Of a stretch of DNA of 64,000 nt, positions 33,262-41,410 are shown in pieces. The position numbers were made by a program, and so were the translations under genes. The DNA lies in the NCBI RefSeq assembly GCF_042653205.1, contig NZ_JBHSHY010000004.1, positions 1 to 64,000 of the forward strand. The letters are read 5' to 3'. Origin of the DNA: Paenibacillus_Z sp042653205. GTDB taxonomy: Bacteria; Bacillota; Bacilli; Paenibacillales; Paenibacillaceae. The notes beneath the pieces were generated by a model. That model worked only from the letters and a program-made list of their open reading frames with translations. It was not told where the DNA came from and did not search any database. Positions within the stretch are counted from its first letter, which is position 1. Each line of letters opens with the position of its first letter.

Positions 33262-34398
33262 ATGCGAGTGCGAGAACGACTTAACGACAGGCAGACGCTG
33301 CTTCGCCTGGGCCTGCTGCTGGCGCTGGCCGCCATGCTGGCGCTGGCGGGCTGCAGCAGCGGCGGCAAGACGCCCAATGCGGCGAACGACGCGCCGCCGC
33401 CGGCGAACGAGACGACGGAGCCCGCCGACACGGTCACGGAGCCGGTCGATCCGCCGGCCGTGGACCCGCCGCAGTTCGTCGCTCCGCTGACGGGGCTGCC
33501 GCAGGACGAGGAGCCCAAGCGGCGGCCGATCGCGGTCATGGTGAACAATTTCGCCGCGGCTCGCCCGCAGTCGGGGCTGCCGAACGCCGACGTCGTCTGG
33601 GAGGTGCTCGCGGAGGGCGGCATCACGCGGCTCGTGGCCGTGTTCCAGAGCACATCGTCGACGGCGCCGATCGGTCCGATCCGCAGCAATCGGCCGTACT
33701 TGATCCGGATCGGCGAAGCGTACCATGCCGTTCTCGCGCATGCCGGGGCGAGCACCGACGCCTACGACCTGCTGCAGCATCACGGCAAGCCGTACCTCGA
33801 CGAGATTTCCAACGCCGGCGCGTACTTCTACCGCGAGTCGTTCCGCAAGGCACCGCATAATCTGTACTCCAACCTCGAGAAGCTGCGGGCCGGAGCTGCG
33901 AAGAAGGGCTACGACGAGACCGTCGACATTCCGGCCTATCCGTGGTCGGAAGCGGGGGCGACCGCGGGCGGCACGGACGCTTCGGAGGTGGAGCTGCATT
34001 TTCTGATGAAGGATTACGCCGTGTCGTATACGTACGATCCGGCGGCGAAGCGCTACGACCGCTTCGTGAACGGCAAGCCGCACACAGACCTCGAGTCCAA
34101 GGCGCAGCTGACCGCTTCGAACCTCGTCGTGCTGGGCGCGAAGCACCGGACCTACGATGATTACGGCCGGCTCGAGATCGATCTGGAATCCGGCGGTCCC
34201 GCCGTGCTCATCCAGCTTGGCAAAGCCGTGAATTGCGAGTGGGTCCGCGCCGCCGACGGCGTCATCCGGCTCATGAAGGACGGGCAGGAGCTGCCGTTCG
34301 TGCCGGGCCATACGTACTACCACGTCGTGCCGCTGACGCCGTCGTTCGAGAGCCACTTGAAGCTGGGCGCGGCGTCTGGCGCGACGCCGCAGCCTTAG
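33262..34398 (+). CDS. YerB-like lipoprotein (DUF3048)
   Basis: A 378-residue exported lipoprotein with lipobox LALAGC (Cys31), then an acidic Pro/Thr-rich linker, then a DUF3048 domain with PLTGLPQDEEPKRRPIAVMV, GLPNADVVWEVLAEGGITRL and GPIRSNRPY. A C-terminal DUF3048_C part ends near VPGHTYYHVVPL. The function of YerB is not known. The start codon is ATG 33262; GTG 33268 is almost as good. A yerC homologue lies 4.5 kb away, whereas in B. subtilis yerB and yerC are neighbours. Confidence 0.85.
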   Translation: MRVRERLNDRQTLLRLGLLLALAAMLALAGCSSGGKTPNAANDAPPPANETTEPADTVTEPVDPPAVDPPQFVAPLTGLPQDEEPKRRPIAVMVNNFAAARPQSGLPNADVVWEVLAEGGITRLVAVFQSTSSTAPIGPIRSNRPYLIRIGEAYHAVLAHAGASTDAYDLLQHHGKPYLDEISNAGAYFYRESFRKAPHNLYSNLEKLRAGAAKKGYDETVDIPAYPWSEAGATAGGTDASEVELHFLMKDYAVSYTYDPAAKRYDRFVNGKPHTDLESKAQLTASNLVVLGAKHRTYDDYGRLEIDLESGGPAVLIQLGKAVNCEWVRAADGVIRLMKDGQELPFVPGHTYYHVVPLTPSFESHLKLGAASGATPQP

Positions 34399-34429
34399 CC
34401 GGTCCATCGCATCGTCCCCCGGCTCCCCG

Positions 34430-34458
34430 ACCGGAAGCACCGCGCTTCCGGTTTTATT
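34430..34458 (+). terminator. terminator after the yerB-like gene
   Basis: Perfect arms ACCGGAAGC (34430-34438) and GCTTCCGGT (34444-34452), then TTTATTTTT. Confidence 0.85.
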
Positions 34459-34564
34459 TTTCCCCTCGAATAGGTTAAAAACGGCTATGCCGGAAAAGAC
34501 TAGGATAGTGCCCTAGGCGCAAAAAAACGGACGATCAAAATATCGCGAAGAATGTCATAATTCA

Positions 34565-34605
34565 TTTACATTCCCTTAACAATTGCGTTGTAAACTGTGT
34601 TAAGA
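34565..34605 (+). promoter_or_regulatory. possible Pho box upstream of the phosphate transport pair
   Basis: Four TTnAnA-like hexamers recur at 11-12 bp: TTTACA (34565), TTAACA (34576), TTGTAA (34588), TTAAGA (34600). The first two fit the Bacillus PhoP repeat consensus with 5-bp spacing; the last two are weaker. The placement before a Pit system is suggestive. Confidence 0.35.
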
Positions 34606-34675
34606 TATTGTCGGTTTCTTGTTGATTTTGTAAAGACGCCGTAACCAATCGAGGAAGATGGCAAAGGGGATAGTT

Positions 34676-35290
34676 ATGTTCAAGCGAAAAAACGACGTAT
34701 TCTTCAACACGTTCGAGGCGATGGCGGACACGATTCTGGAAGCGGTGCTGTATTTTCAGCAGAACGTCTCCAACATCGAGGACGTCACGAGATTCGCGCG
34801 CGACATGAAAGAATTCGAGAGCCAGTGCGACCGTCACGTGCATACGATTCTGACGGAGCTCAATAGAACGTTCATTACGCCGATCGAGCGGGACGACATC
34901 ATGAGCCTGACGGGCTCGCTGGACGATGTGCTGGACGGCATCGAGGCGTGCGCGTCGCGCTTCGAGATGTACAACATTACGGAGCCGGACGAGTATATCA
35001 CGCTGTTCGCGGACAACCTCCTCCGCTGCGCCCAGCAGATCAAGAAGGCGATCTACCTGCTGTCGGAGAAGAAGCTGCTGGCGATGCGCGAGCCGTCGAT
35101 CCAGATCAACGAGCTGGAGAACCAAGCGGACGACCTGCTGCGCGTATGCGTGAAGAGCCTGTTCGCGAACGTGACGGACCCGATCGAGCTGATCAAGCGC
35201 AAAGAAATCTATGAGCGCCTCGAGCAAACGACCGACTACTGCGAGGACGTCGCGAACACACTCGAAACCATCATCATGCGTAACAGCTAA
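34676..35290 (+). CDS. DUF47 (PhoU-like) protein paired with a Pit transporter
   Basis: A 204-residue all-helical protein of the PhoU/DUF47 family (FETMADTILEA-like FEAMADTILEAVLYFQQ, FITPIERDDIMSL, EIYERLEQTTDYCEDVANTL). The ATG at 34676 is preferred over 34658 because AAAGGGG lies 7 nt upstream and it gives the usual MFKRK start. DUF47 proteins modulate the adjacent Pit permease, and their genes are almost always linked. The two genes are 20 nt apart here. Regulation by phosphate is possible (see the Pho-box-like repeats). Confidence 0.9.
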   Translation: MFKRKNDVFFNTFEAMADTILEAVLYFQQNVSNIEDVTRFARDMKEFESQCDRHVHTILTELNRTFITPIERDDIMSLTGSLDDVLDGIEACASRFEMYNITEPDEYITLFADNLLRCAQQIKKAIYLLSEKKLLAMREPSIQINELENQADDLLRVCVKSLFANVTDPIELIKRKEIYERLEQTTDYCEDVANTLETIIMRNS

Positions 35291-35310
35291 GGGGACGGGG
35301 ACAAGCGGCT

Positions 35311-36315
35311 ATGAGCATGGACGTATATATTTGGGTCGGCATTGTCATTTTTCTTGCCTTGGCATTTGACTTCATCAACGGGTTCCACGATACGGCGAAC
35401 GCGATCGCGACGACGGTGTCCACCCGGGCGCTTTCGCCGCGGCTCGCCATTATCCTGGCGTCCTTCATGAACTTCCTCGGCGCGATCATGTTCACCGGCG
35501 TCGCCAAGACGATCGGGGGCAAAATCGCGGATCCCACCGTGCTCGACCACGGCGTGCAGGTCGTCGTCTCGGCGCTGCTCGGGGCGATTATCTGGAATCT
35601 CGTGACGTGGTGGTTCGGCATTCCGTCGTCGTCGTCGCACGCCCTGATCGGCTCCCTGACGGGCGCGGTCGTCAGCTCGGCGGGCTTCGGCGCGATCAAC
35701 GCGAGCGGCTTCACCGATATCATCAAGGCGCTTATTCTATCCCCGTTCATCGCGTTCGCCGGGGGCTTCGTCGTCATGTGGCTGCTGAAGCAGATATTCG
35801 CGCGTTCGAGCCCGCATCAGGTCAACAAGATGTTTCGCTCCGGCCAGATCCTGACCGCGGCGTTCCAATCGTTCACGCACGGTACGAACGACGCGCAGAA
35901 GGCTATGGGCATCATCACCTTCGCGCTCGTGACGGCGAACGTGCAGGCCACGACGGACCACATCCCGCTGTGGGTGAAGATCTCCGCGGCGACCGCGATG
36001 GCGCTCGGCACCTCGATCGGCGGCTGGAAGATCATCAAGACGATGGGCACGAAGATCTTCAAAATCGAGCCGATCAACGGCTTCGCGGCCGACATCACGT
36101 CGGCGACGGTCATCTTCTCCGCGACGCTGACGCATCTGCCGGTCAGCACGACGCACGTCATCACGTCGTCGATTCTCGGCGTCGGCAGCGCGAAGCGCTT
36201 CTCCGCGGTCAAGTGGGGCCTCGCCGGCCGGATCGTCATCTCGTGGATCATCACGATCCCGATCTCGATGATCGTCGCGGCGCTGATTTATCAGGCGATT
36301 GCGGTGTTTTTGTAG
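35311..36315 (+). CDS. low-affinity inorganic phosphate transporter (Pit family)
   Basis: A 334-residue membrane protein. It has the two inverted PiT signature regions: FDFINGFHDTANAIATTVSTRAL near the N-terminus and FTHGTNDAQKAMGIITFAL in the middle. THLPVSTTHVITSSILGVG is also typical. It moves metal phosphate with protons. It is co-transcribed with the DUF47 gene and followed by a strong terminator. The equivalent B. subtilis pair is ykaA-ykaB (pit). Confidence 0.93.
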   Translation: MSMDVYIWVGIVIFLALAFDFINGFHDTANAIATTVSTRALSPRLAIILASFMNFLGAIMFTGVAKTIGGKIADPTVLDHGVQVVVSALLGAIIWNLVTWWFGIPSSSSHALIGSLTGAVVSSAGFGAINASGFTDIIKALILSPFIAFAGGFVVMWLLKQIFARSSPHQVNKMFRSGQILTAAFQSFTHGTNDAQKAMGIITFALVTANVQATTDHIPLWVKISAATAMALGTSIGGWKIIKTMGTKIFKIEPINGFAADITSATVIFSATLTHLPVSTTHVITSSILGVGSAKRFSAVKWGLAGRIVISWIITIPISMIVAALIYQAIAVFL

Positions 36316-36349
36316 AGGACAGGCCGGGGGAGCAGCCCCGGGTTGGAAG

Positions 36350-36392
36350 AGCATCAAGCTTGCGCGGCAGCGCGGGGCTTGGTGCTTTTTTT
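36350..36392 (+). terminator. terminator after pit
   Basis: AGCATCAAGC (36350-36359) pairs with GCTTGGTGCT (36377-36386) with one wobble, followed by a seven-T run. Confidence 0.85.
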
Positions 36393-36471
36393 GGCTGCGG
36401 CTGGTGTCCGAACGCGATCGTTCGCGCGGCGGCCAACCGATGAATGGAATGGATAGATAGGAGCGGCACGA

Positions 36472-36666
36472 ATGATGACATTAAGCGAAGACTTCCAGTA
36501 CCATGACAGCTATTTCGTAGTAGGTAACCCGCGGATCGTATGGATTGCGGCAGGCGTCATTGCGGCGATCGTTGTATGGCTCTATAAGCTCTGGAGCAAG
36601 CAGCCCGCTCATGCGACGCGGGTGCCGTCCACGAACAAAAGGGCTGTCCCCTCGCCACATTCGTGA
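36472..36666 (+). CDS. small single-pass membrane protein (64 residues)
   Basis: The ATG at 36472 has GATAGGAG about 8 nt upstream. The product has a short polar N-terminus, one hydrophobic helix (IVWIAAGVIAAIVVWLY) and a basic C-terminus (KLWSKQPAHATRV). Nothing identifies its function. Its stop lies inside the following inverted repeat. The ribosome site and membrane helix support it as a gene. Confidence 0.5.
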   Translation: MMTLSEDFQYHDSYFVVGNPRIVWIAAGVIAAIVVWLYKLWSKQPAHATRVPSTNKRAVPSPHS

Positions 36667-36686
36667 CAATTCGGGACAACCCTTTG
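36637..36686. terminator. bidirectional terminator between convergent genes
   Basis: AAAGGGCTGTCCC pairs with GGGACAACCCTTT across a loop of about 20 nt (one wobble), with A before and T after. It resembles the hairpin at 551-599 in its CTGTCCC/GGGACA core. Confidence 0.65.
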
Positions 36687-36721
36687 CTTGTCTACGTGCC
36701 GGACGCCGGAGGGCGAACCGC

Positions 36722-37363
36722 TTAGAACGAGTTCGGAGGCGGCGGCGGAGGAGAAGGCTGGGAGGCGAACGATCCGCTCAGGGACTCCTCGCGCCGGCGC
36801 AGGTCTTCGTAGAAATGCGCAACGGCGGTATAGATATACGGGTTCAGCCAAAGCGTGCCGATGCCGAACGTCGGGATGCAGAGGAGAATCCAGCCGATGA
36901 AGCTGAGCAGCAGAATGAACAGCCGCCATTTGTGCCCGATCATCATCGCCTTGCTGCGGCGGATCGCTTCGAGCGGGCCGATCTCCGGATGGTCTCGCAA
37001 GATAAAATAAGCCATCGAATAACGAAGCGCGGCGACGATGCCGGGAATGACGAGCAGCAGCGTCCACAGGAGCGTGAAAATCAAGACGAGCAGATAGACC
37101 AGGAACGAGCGGATGAAGTCCGCGAAGCCGTTGAATAATTCGATGAACGGCGGACGTTCGCCGCGCGAGACGCGCAGGAAGTAGCCGTACACGCCAAGAG
37201 CGAGCGCGCCGGCGCAAAGCTCGATGGCGATCTGTCCGATCGCGGGCAGCACGTTCGGCAGGGCGCCGATCAGCAGCAGGACCAGCGTGAACCCCGCGGC
37301 TCTGCCCCATTGCCCCCGTAAGCTTTCCCGCGCCCGTGCCCGCAATTCTGAGCTTGTAACCAT
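36722..37363 (-). CDS. DUF975-family membrane protein
   Basis: A 213-residue integral membrane protein read leftward. The ATG at 37363 gives the usual MVTSSELRARARESLRGQW start; AAAGGTGG lies 13 nt upstream. DUF975 features are ALRYSMAYFILRDHPEIGPLEAIRRSKAMMIGHKW-type helices (split here by loops) and four to five hydrophobic segments. The C-terminus is a Pro run ending NSF. The function is unknown, and the gene stands alone. Confidence 0.8.
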   Translation of the reverse strand: MVTSSELRARARESLRGQWGRAAGFTLVLLLIGALPNVLPAIGQIAIELCAGALALGVYGYFLRVSRGERPPFIELFNGFADFIRSFLVYLLVLIFTLLWTLLLVIPGIVAALRYSMAYFILRDHPEIGPLEAIRRSKAMMIGHKWRLFILLLSFIGWILLCIPTFGIGTLWLNPYIYTAVAHFYEDLRRREESLSGSFASQPSPPPPPPNSF

Positions 37364-37960
37364 AATGACCGGTAAACCACCTTTGACTGAAATGGATGTC
37401 CGAACCGCAAGCAAGCGCCCCGGAACGGAGGAGTTGTGTCCGATTGTTGAACGATACCCGAACCTCATCTTAACCGATCCGGCGGTTAAAAGTCATTCTT
37501 TTTTTGTCCGCAGCGGTCGCAGGGCTTGTCCGCTCGGCGGCGGGTTTGGAGCGGCGACGGGAAGCGGCGGGCTCGAGGTGGCGGCGGGAGGTGGCGGGTT
37601 TGGAGCGGTGGCGGGAGGCGGCGGGTTTGGGGCGGTGGCGGGAAGCGGCGGCAGCGTGGGGCGGCAGGACATGGCGGCGGGAGGCGGCGGCACGCCAATC
37701 GCGGCGGCTCGCAGCCAGCCGGGAGCCGCGTGAGCCTGAATGCGCGCGCGGCGCACGGAGACAGCGGCTCGGACGGAGACAGCGGCCACCCCGCCCGCGC
37801 ACGCCGAACAGCCGACGGCTCGGACGGAGTCGGCGGTGCCCGCCCGCGCACGGCAAACAGCCGACAGCTCCGTACGCCGTCGGCCGTTCGCGCGCGCACA
37901 TGCCGGCAGCCGAATGAGGGCATTCGGCTCGCCGAGGTGCGCTGCCGCTAGGCGCGGGCA
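37364..37960. other. gene-free gap with GC-rich tandem repeats
   Basis: From about 37535 to 37665 the DNA repeats GGCGGGTTTGGAGCGGTGGC-like units, which would code Gly-rich sequence rightward and Pro-rich sequence leftward. From about 37760 to 37890 a second duplication shares CCCGCGCACG and AACAGCCGAC. No frame has a ribosome site and a credible product, so I call no gene. Confidence 0.5.
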
Positions 37961-38608
37961 TTATTTGCGCGGGCGCCTGCGCTTCGCCCCGTTCGGCGAG
38001 ATGCCGCCCTTGACGCTCTTGCTACCGCCGCCGCCGCCCTTGACGTTCTTGCCGGTCGCGCGGCGCTTCTTCTTGCGCGGGCGCGGCTTGTATTCGTCGA
38101 GACCGTCCTCCGCGATCGTCGCCGAAGCGCCTTTCTTCCCGAAAGAGCCGGCGAGCACCTTGATAAGCGGCGCCATCTGGGTGATGCTGCCGACGACCTT
38201 CTGCACCTTCGTCATCGTCGTGACGATGCCGTCGAGGCCGCCCATCCGGTCGACGACGCCCTTGAGGTCATTCAGACTGTTGCCGAGATTGAACCCGCCC
38301 TTGGCCGGCGCGGCAGGATCGGCCTTCGCATCGGCCGCCACGGCGGGCACGCCCGGCGTGCTCGGCGCCTCGGGGAGCGGGATGATTTGCTGATTCGAGG
38401 CCGGCATGATGTTGATCGAAGGCACGCCCTTCGAAAATTCGGCCGCATCGAACGGAACGGGCGTATTCGCGCCGGCGGTTTTATTCAGGCCCATGAACGG
38501 ATCCGCGATGCCCGGAAACGGGCTGTCGGCCGGAGGCTGCGGGCCTTGACCCTGGCCGCCGAGGGGCTGCTGAAAGCTTCTGACGGACGGATCGTAGCGA
38601 TATTTCAC
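37961..38608 (-). CDS. hypothetical protein with a basic tail, weakly YqfQ/VrrA-like
   Basis: About 215 residues read leftward. The GTG at 38608 is preferred, with AAAAAGG about 11 nt upstream; a TTG at 38629 is the alternative. The layout is a Pro/Gln/Gly-rich first half, a short helical core (LNDLKGVVDRMGGLDGIVTT, KVVGSITQMAPLIKVLAG), and a very basic tail (KPRPRKKKRRATGKN, Gly run, KRRRPRK). The order low-complexity, hydrophobic helix, charged tail recalls YqfQ/VrrA proteins of Bacillus, but the match is weak. A spore or surface role would be a guess. Confidence 0.6.
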   Translation of the reverse strand: MKYRYDPSVRSFQQPLGGQGQGPQPPADSPFPGIADPFMGLNKTAGANTPVPFDAAEFSKGVPSINIMPASNQQIIPLPEAPSTPGVPAVAADAKADPAAPAKGGFNLGNSLNDLKGVVDRMGGLDGIVTTMTKVQKVVGSITQMAPLIKVLAGSFGKKGASATIAEDGLDEYKPRPRKKKRRATGKNVKGGGGGSKSVKGGISPNGAKRRRPRK

Positions 38609-38855
38609 GCAGATCACAACCTTTTTCAACGTTTTGTTAGTAGTCTATGGGATACTCGACTATGCGGATTGGACGGATGCCCGCTTTGGGCAAATATTTA
38701 TGGGTGAATGGGAGGGGGCGTTCCGCCCGGGCAAGCTCCCGCACCGAATCCCGCACCGATCCCGCCTCTATCCAAGCCTCTGCTCAACCTATCCCGGCCC
38801 TGCTCAGCCGCCGCGCTTGTCTCTGTTGAACTGTAAAGCACCGCAACGGTGACGC
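38609..38855. other. divergent gap before yerC
   Basis: No gene recognised. CCCGCACCGA-like direct repeats occur at about 38738-38770. The yerC promoter follows. Confidence 0.4.
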
Positions 38856-38884
38856 TTGAAAATTGCCGTTGAAAGCAGTACACT
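38856..38884 (+). promoter_or_regulatory. promoter of yerC
   Basis: TTGAAA (38856-38861) and TACACT (38879-38884), 17-bp spacer, 35 bp before the start codon. Confidence 0.6.
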
Positions 38885-38918
38885 GAGCATATCAGTCAGG
38901 GTGGGAGGAGCGCGGACG

Positions 38919-39209
38919 ATGCAATTGAAGAAATTGAACGATAAGACGGTCGACCAGCTGTTCGAAGCGGTGTTGACTTTGAAGAGCGTGGAAGAATGCT
39001 ATATTTTCTTCGACGACCTGTGCACGGTAAACGAAATCCAGTCGCTCTCGCAGCGGCTTGAAGTGGCGCGCATGCTCGGCAAGGGTGCCACGTATAATCA
39101 GATCGAAGCGGAGACCGGCGCCAGCACGGCGACGATCTCCCGCGTGAAGCGGTGCCTGAATTACGGCAACGACGGGTACAAGATGGCGCTGGAGCGCTCG
39201 GGACGGTAG
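38919..39209 (+). CDS. yerC: TrpR-like YerC/YecD family DNA-binding protein
   Basis: A 96-residue helix-turn-helix protein of the TrpR/YerC/YecD family. MQLKKLNDKTVDQLFEAVLT begins it, and the recognition region is KGATYNQIEAETGASTATIS. The ATG at 38919 has GGGAGGAG 8 nt upstream; the longer frame has no ribosome site. Family members are small dimeric regulators of unknown target. It is followed after 4 nt by a chelatase-like gene, probably in the same transcript. Confidence 0.88.
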   Translation: MQLKKLNDKTVDQLFEAVLTLKSVEECYIFFDDLCTVNEIQSLSQRLEVARMLGKGATYNQIEAETGASTATISRVKRCLNYGNDGYKMALERSGR

Positions 39210-39213
39210 CCCG

Positions 39214-40053
39214 ATGAAGCCGGGCATCCTCGTCATCAGCCACGGCTCGCGCGAAGCGGGCTGGGTCAAGCTTGTGGACGACGCCGTGGCGGCCGTCGCC
39301 GCTTCCGCCGGGTTCGCGTTCGAACCGGATAGCGGAAGCGGGGAGGCGGTGCCGATCGCGTCGTCGTTTCTTGAAATCGTGGAAGGCCGTCTCATCCAGG
39401 ACGGCATCGATCGGCTGGCAGCGGAAGGCGTAAGCGAACTCTACGTCCTTCCGCTTTTTGTGTCGTCCGGAAGCACGCATGCGGACGACATCGCGCAGGC
39501 GTTCGGCGCGCCGCCCGTCTCGGCGGCCCGGCCGGGCGAGCTCGCGCCCTTCCGCGTCCCCGCGGGCGTGCGCGTGCGGATGGGGCAGCCGATCGACGAC
39601 GATGGCGACATCGCCGAGCTGCTGCACGGCAATCTCGCGCCGCTGTCGGAGGCGCCCGCGCGGGAGCGGCTGCTGCTCGTCGCGCACGGCTCGCGCGAGG
39701 CGGTGTTTCACGGCCGCTGGCGCGCGGGTATGAAGCGGCTGGCGGCCCGTCTATGCGCGCGCGGGGGCTTCGCCGGCGCGGACATCGCGATGCTGCTGCC
39801 GGATCAGGCGACCTGCAAGCTGCGCGCGCTGCAGCGGCGCCATCCCGGCGACGCGTTCCTCGTCGTGCCGCTGTTCCTGAGCGAGGGGTATTTTACCCGG
39901 ACGGTCATTCCGAAGCGGCTCGAGGGGCTGGCGTACCGGTACAACGGCCGGGCCCTGCTGCCGGATCCGCGCATCGCGGCCTGGATGGAGCGGCAGATTA
40001 GGCATTGGCTAGCGGAACTGGGGGCATCTGGAAGCGGGGATTTGGGAAGTTAG
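39214..40053 (+). CDS. CbiX/SirB-like chelatase domain protein
   Basis: A 279-residue protein with two CbiX-like halves, each starting with the chelatase motif (ISHGSREAGW at residues 8-17 and VAHGSREAVF near residue 152). Each half also has a second strand-loop such as ELYVLPLFVSSGSTHADDI or AFLVVPLFLSEGYFTRTVI. Such proteins insert Fe or Co into sirohydrochlorin. No other cobalamin or siroheme gene is nearby, so the substrate is open. It is 4 nt after yerC. Confidence 0.8.
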   Translation: MKPGILVISHGSREAGWVKLVDDAVAAVAASAGFAFEPDSGSGEAVPIASSFLEIVEGRLIQDGIDRLAAEGVSELYVLPLFVSSGSTHADDIAQAFGAPPVSAARPGELAPFRVPAGVRVRMGQPIDDDGDIAELLHGNLAPLSEAPARERLLLVAHGSREAVFHGRWRAGMKRLAARLCARGGFAGADIAMLLPDQATCKLRALQRRHPGDAFLVVPLFLSEGYFTRTVIPKRLEGLAYRYNGRALLPDPRIAAWMERQIRHWLAELGASGSGDLGS

Positions 40054-40445
40054 CCGCATTGGTGTATAGTAAGGAATAGGGCAACAGATCGAAATTTACG
40101 AAGATTTCGGGTAGAATGAAGGCTAGCGATACAGCTAGTGATTAACATAGAATGACGGATCAGATCCGGATGGAATTCCGGCAGCGGGAAAGGACGGCAG
40201 CGCGGCGGTTCCCAAGGGACGAGAGGGAGCTGCTGCAGCGCGTTGGCGCGTATGGCGAGAGCGGCCGGGCAGCGGTTGGCAACGGGGAGAACGGCAAGGC
40301 GGAACGCCGGCGGAAGATCGGGTTCGTATGAATTCGGCCGGGCCGCATGACGGCGTATTCCTACGTGCTTGCCTCGCCAGGGTGCCGGCGGCCGCCTTCC
40401 TTTCCCGGCTTTGGCCGGATGTTCGGATGTTCGGAGGTAGCGGCA
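40054..40445. other. gap before dgkB, with a doubtful 59-codon frame
   Basis: An ATG-initiated frame runs from 40152 to the TGA at 40329-40331 and would code a charged 59-residue peptide (MTDQIRMEFRQRERTAARRF start). There is no ribosome site before it and no hydrophobic or motif content, so I do not call it a gene. GCTAGCGATACAGCTAG-like pairing occurs at about 40124-40139. Confidence 0.35.
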
Positions 40446-41360
40446 GTGACGATTAAGCGGGCAAGGCTCATCTATAACCCGACATCGGGTCGGGAGGAAA
40501 TCAAGCGAAGGCTGCCGGATATTCTGCAGCGGCTCGAGCGCGGGGGCATCGAGACGAGCTGCCACGCGACGGTGAGCGAAGGCGATGCGACGGTGGCGGC
40601 GGCGGACGCGGCGGACCGCGGCTTCGACATGATCATTGCGGCGGGCGGCGACGGCACGCTGTACGAGGTCATCAACGGGCTGGCGGAGAAGGCGCACCGG
40701 CCGCCGCTCGGGATTCTGCCATTGGGCACGACCAACGACTTCGCCCGGGCGCTCGGCATTCCGAAGCACTGGGAGTACGCGTGCGACCTCATCATTCAGC
40801 AGTACGCGAGGCCGATCGACCTCGGTCAGGCGAATAACCGGTATTTCATCAACATCGCCGGCGGCGGCTCCCTGACGGAGCTGACGTACGAGGTGCCGAG
40901 CAAACTCAAGACGATGATCGGGCAGCTGGCCTATTATATGAAGGGGCTCGAGAAAATGACCCGCCTGCGGCCGACCGAGCTGCGCCTCCAGGCCCAGGAG
41001 ATCGGCGAGATTCACGAAGAAATCATGATGTTCCTCATCTGCAACAGCAATTCCGTCGGCGGCTTCGAGAAGCTCGCCCCGGACGCGAGCCTCAGCGACG
41101 GGCTGTTCGACGTCGTGGTGCTGAAGAAATGCAACCTCGGCGAGTTCATCCGCCTCGCGACCCTCGCGCTGCGCGGCGAGCATCTGAACGATCCGCACGT
41201 CGTCAGCTTCAAGACGCGGCAGCTGACCGTCACGACGCCGGATTACGTGCAGCTGAACCTCGATGGCGAGTACGGCGGCACGCTGCCGTGCACGTTCACG
41301 GTGCTGCCGTCGCATCTGAACATTATCGTCGATGAAGCAGGCAATTCGACTTATAAATAA
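40446..41360 (+). CDS. dgkB: diacylglycerol kinase, DgkB/YerQ type
   Basis: A 304-residue lipid kinase of the DAGK_cat family that phosphorylates diacylglycerol, recycling it into phospholipid synthesis. It shows ARLIYNPTSGREEIKRRL, the nucleotide-binding IIAAGGDGTLYEVINGL, and LGILPLGTTNDFARALG. The GTG at 40446 with GGAGG 8 nt upstream fits the family start. Upstream in-frame codons give a non-conserved extension. In B. subtilis dgkB (yerQ) likewise precedes yefA/rlmCD. Confidence 0.93.
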   Translation: MTIKRARLIYNPTSGREEIKRRLPDILQRLERGGIETSCHATVSEGDATVAAADAADRGFDMIIAAGGDGTLYEVINGLAEKAHRPPLGILPLGTTNDFARALGIPKHWEYACDLIIQQYARPIDLGQANNRYFINIAGGGSLTELTYEVPSKLKTMIGQLAYYMKGLEKMTRLRPTELRLQAQEIGEIHEEIMMFLICNSNSVGGFEKLAPDASLSDGLFDVVVLKKCNLGEFIRLATLALRGEHLNDPHVVSFKTRQLTVTTPDYVQLNLDGEYGGTLPCTFTVLPSHLNIIVDEAGNSTYK

Positions 41361-41410
41361 AGCAAACCGCGCGCCATATGGGTGTGCGGTGCATGGAGCG
41401 GGTTAAGACA

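Noticed and set aside
37224..37733. Plus-strand Gly-rich frame (169 aa) over the DUF975 start and the repeat tract
   Set aside because: It begins inside the opposite-strand gene, has no ribosome site and is made of DNA repeats; a protein is not supported.
40152..40331. 59-codon frame before dgkB
   Set aside because: No ribosome site, charged low-complexity product, no partner. Kept only as a note in the gap entry.
40054..40445. Possible T-box or other riboswitch leader before dgkB
   Set aside because: No T-box core (AGGGTGGNACCGCG-like), no specifier stem and no terminator with T run could be found.
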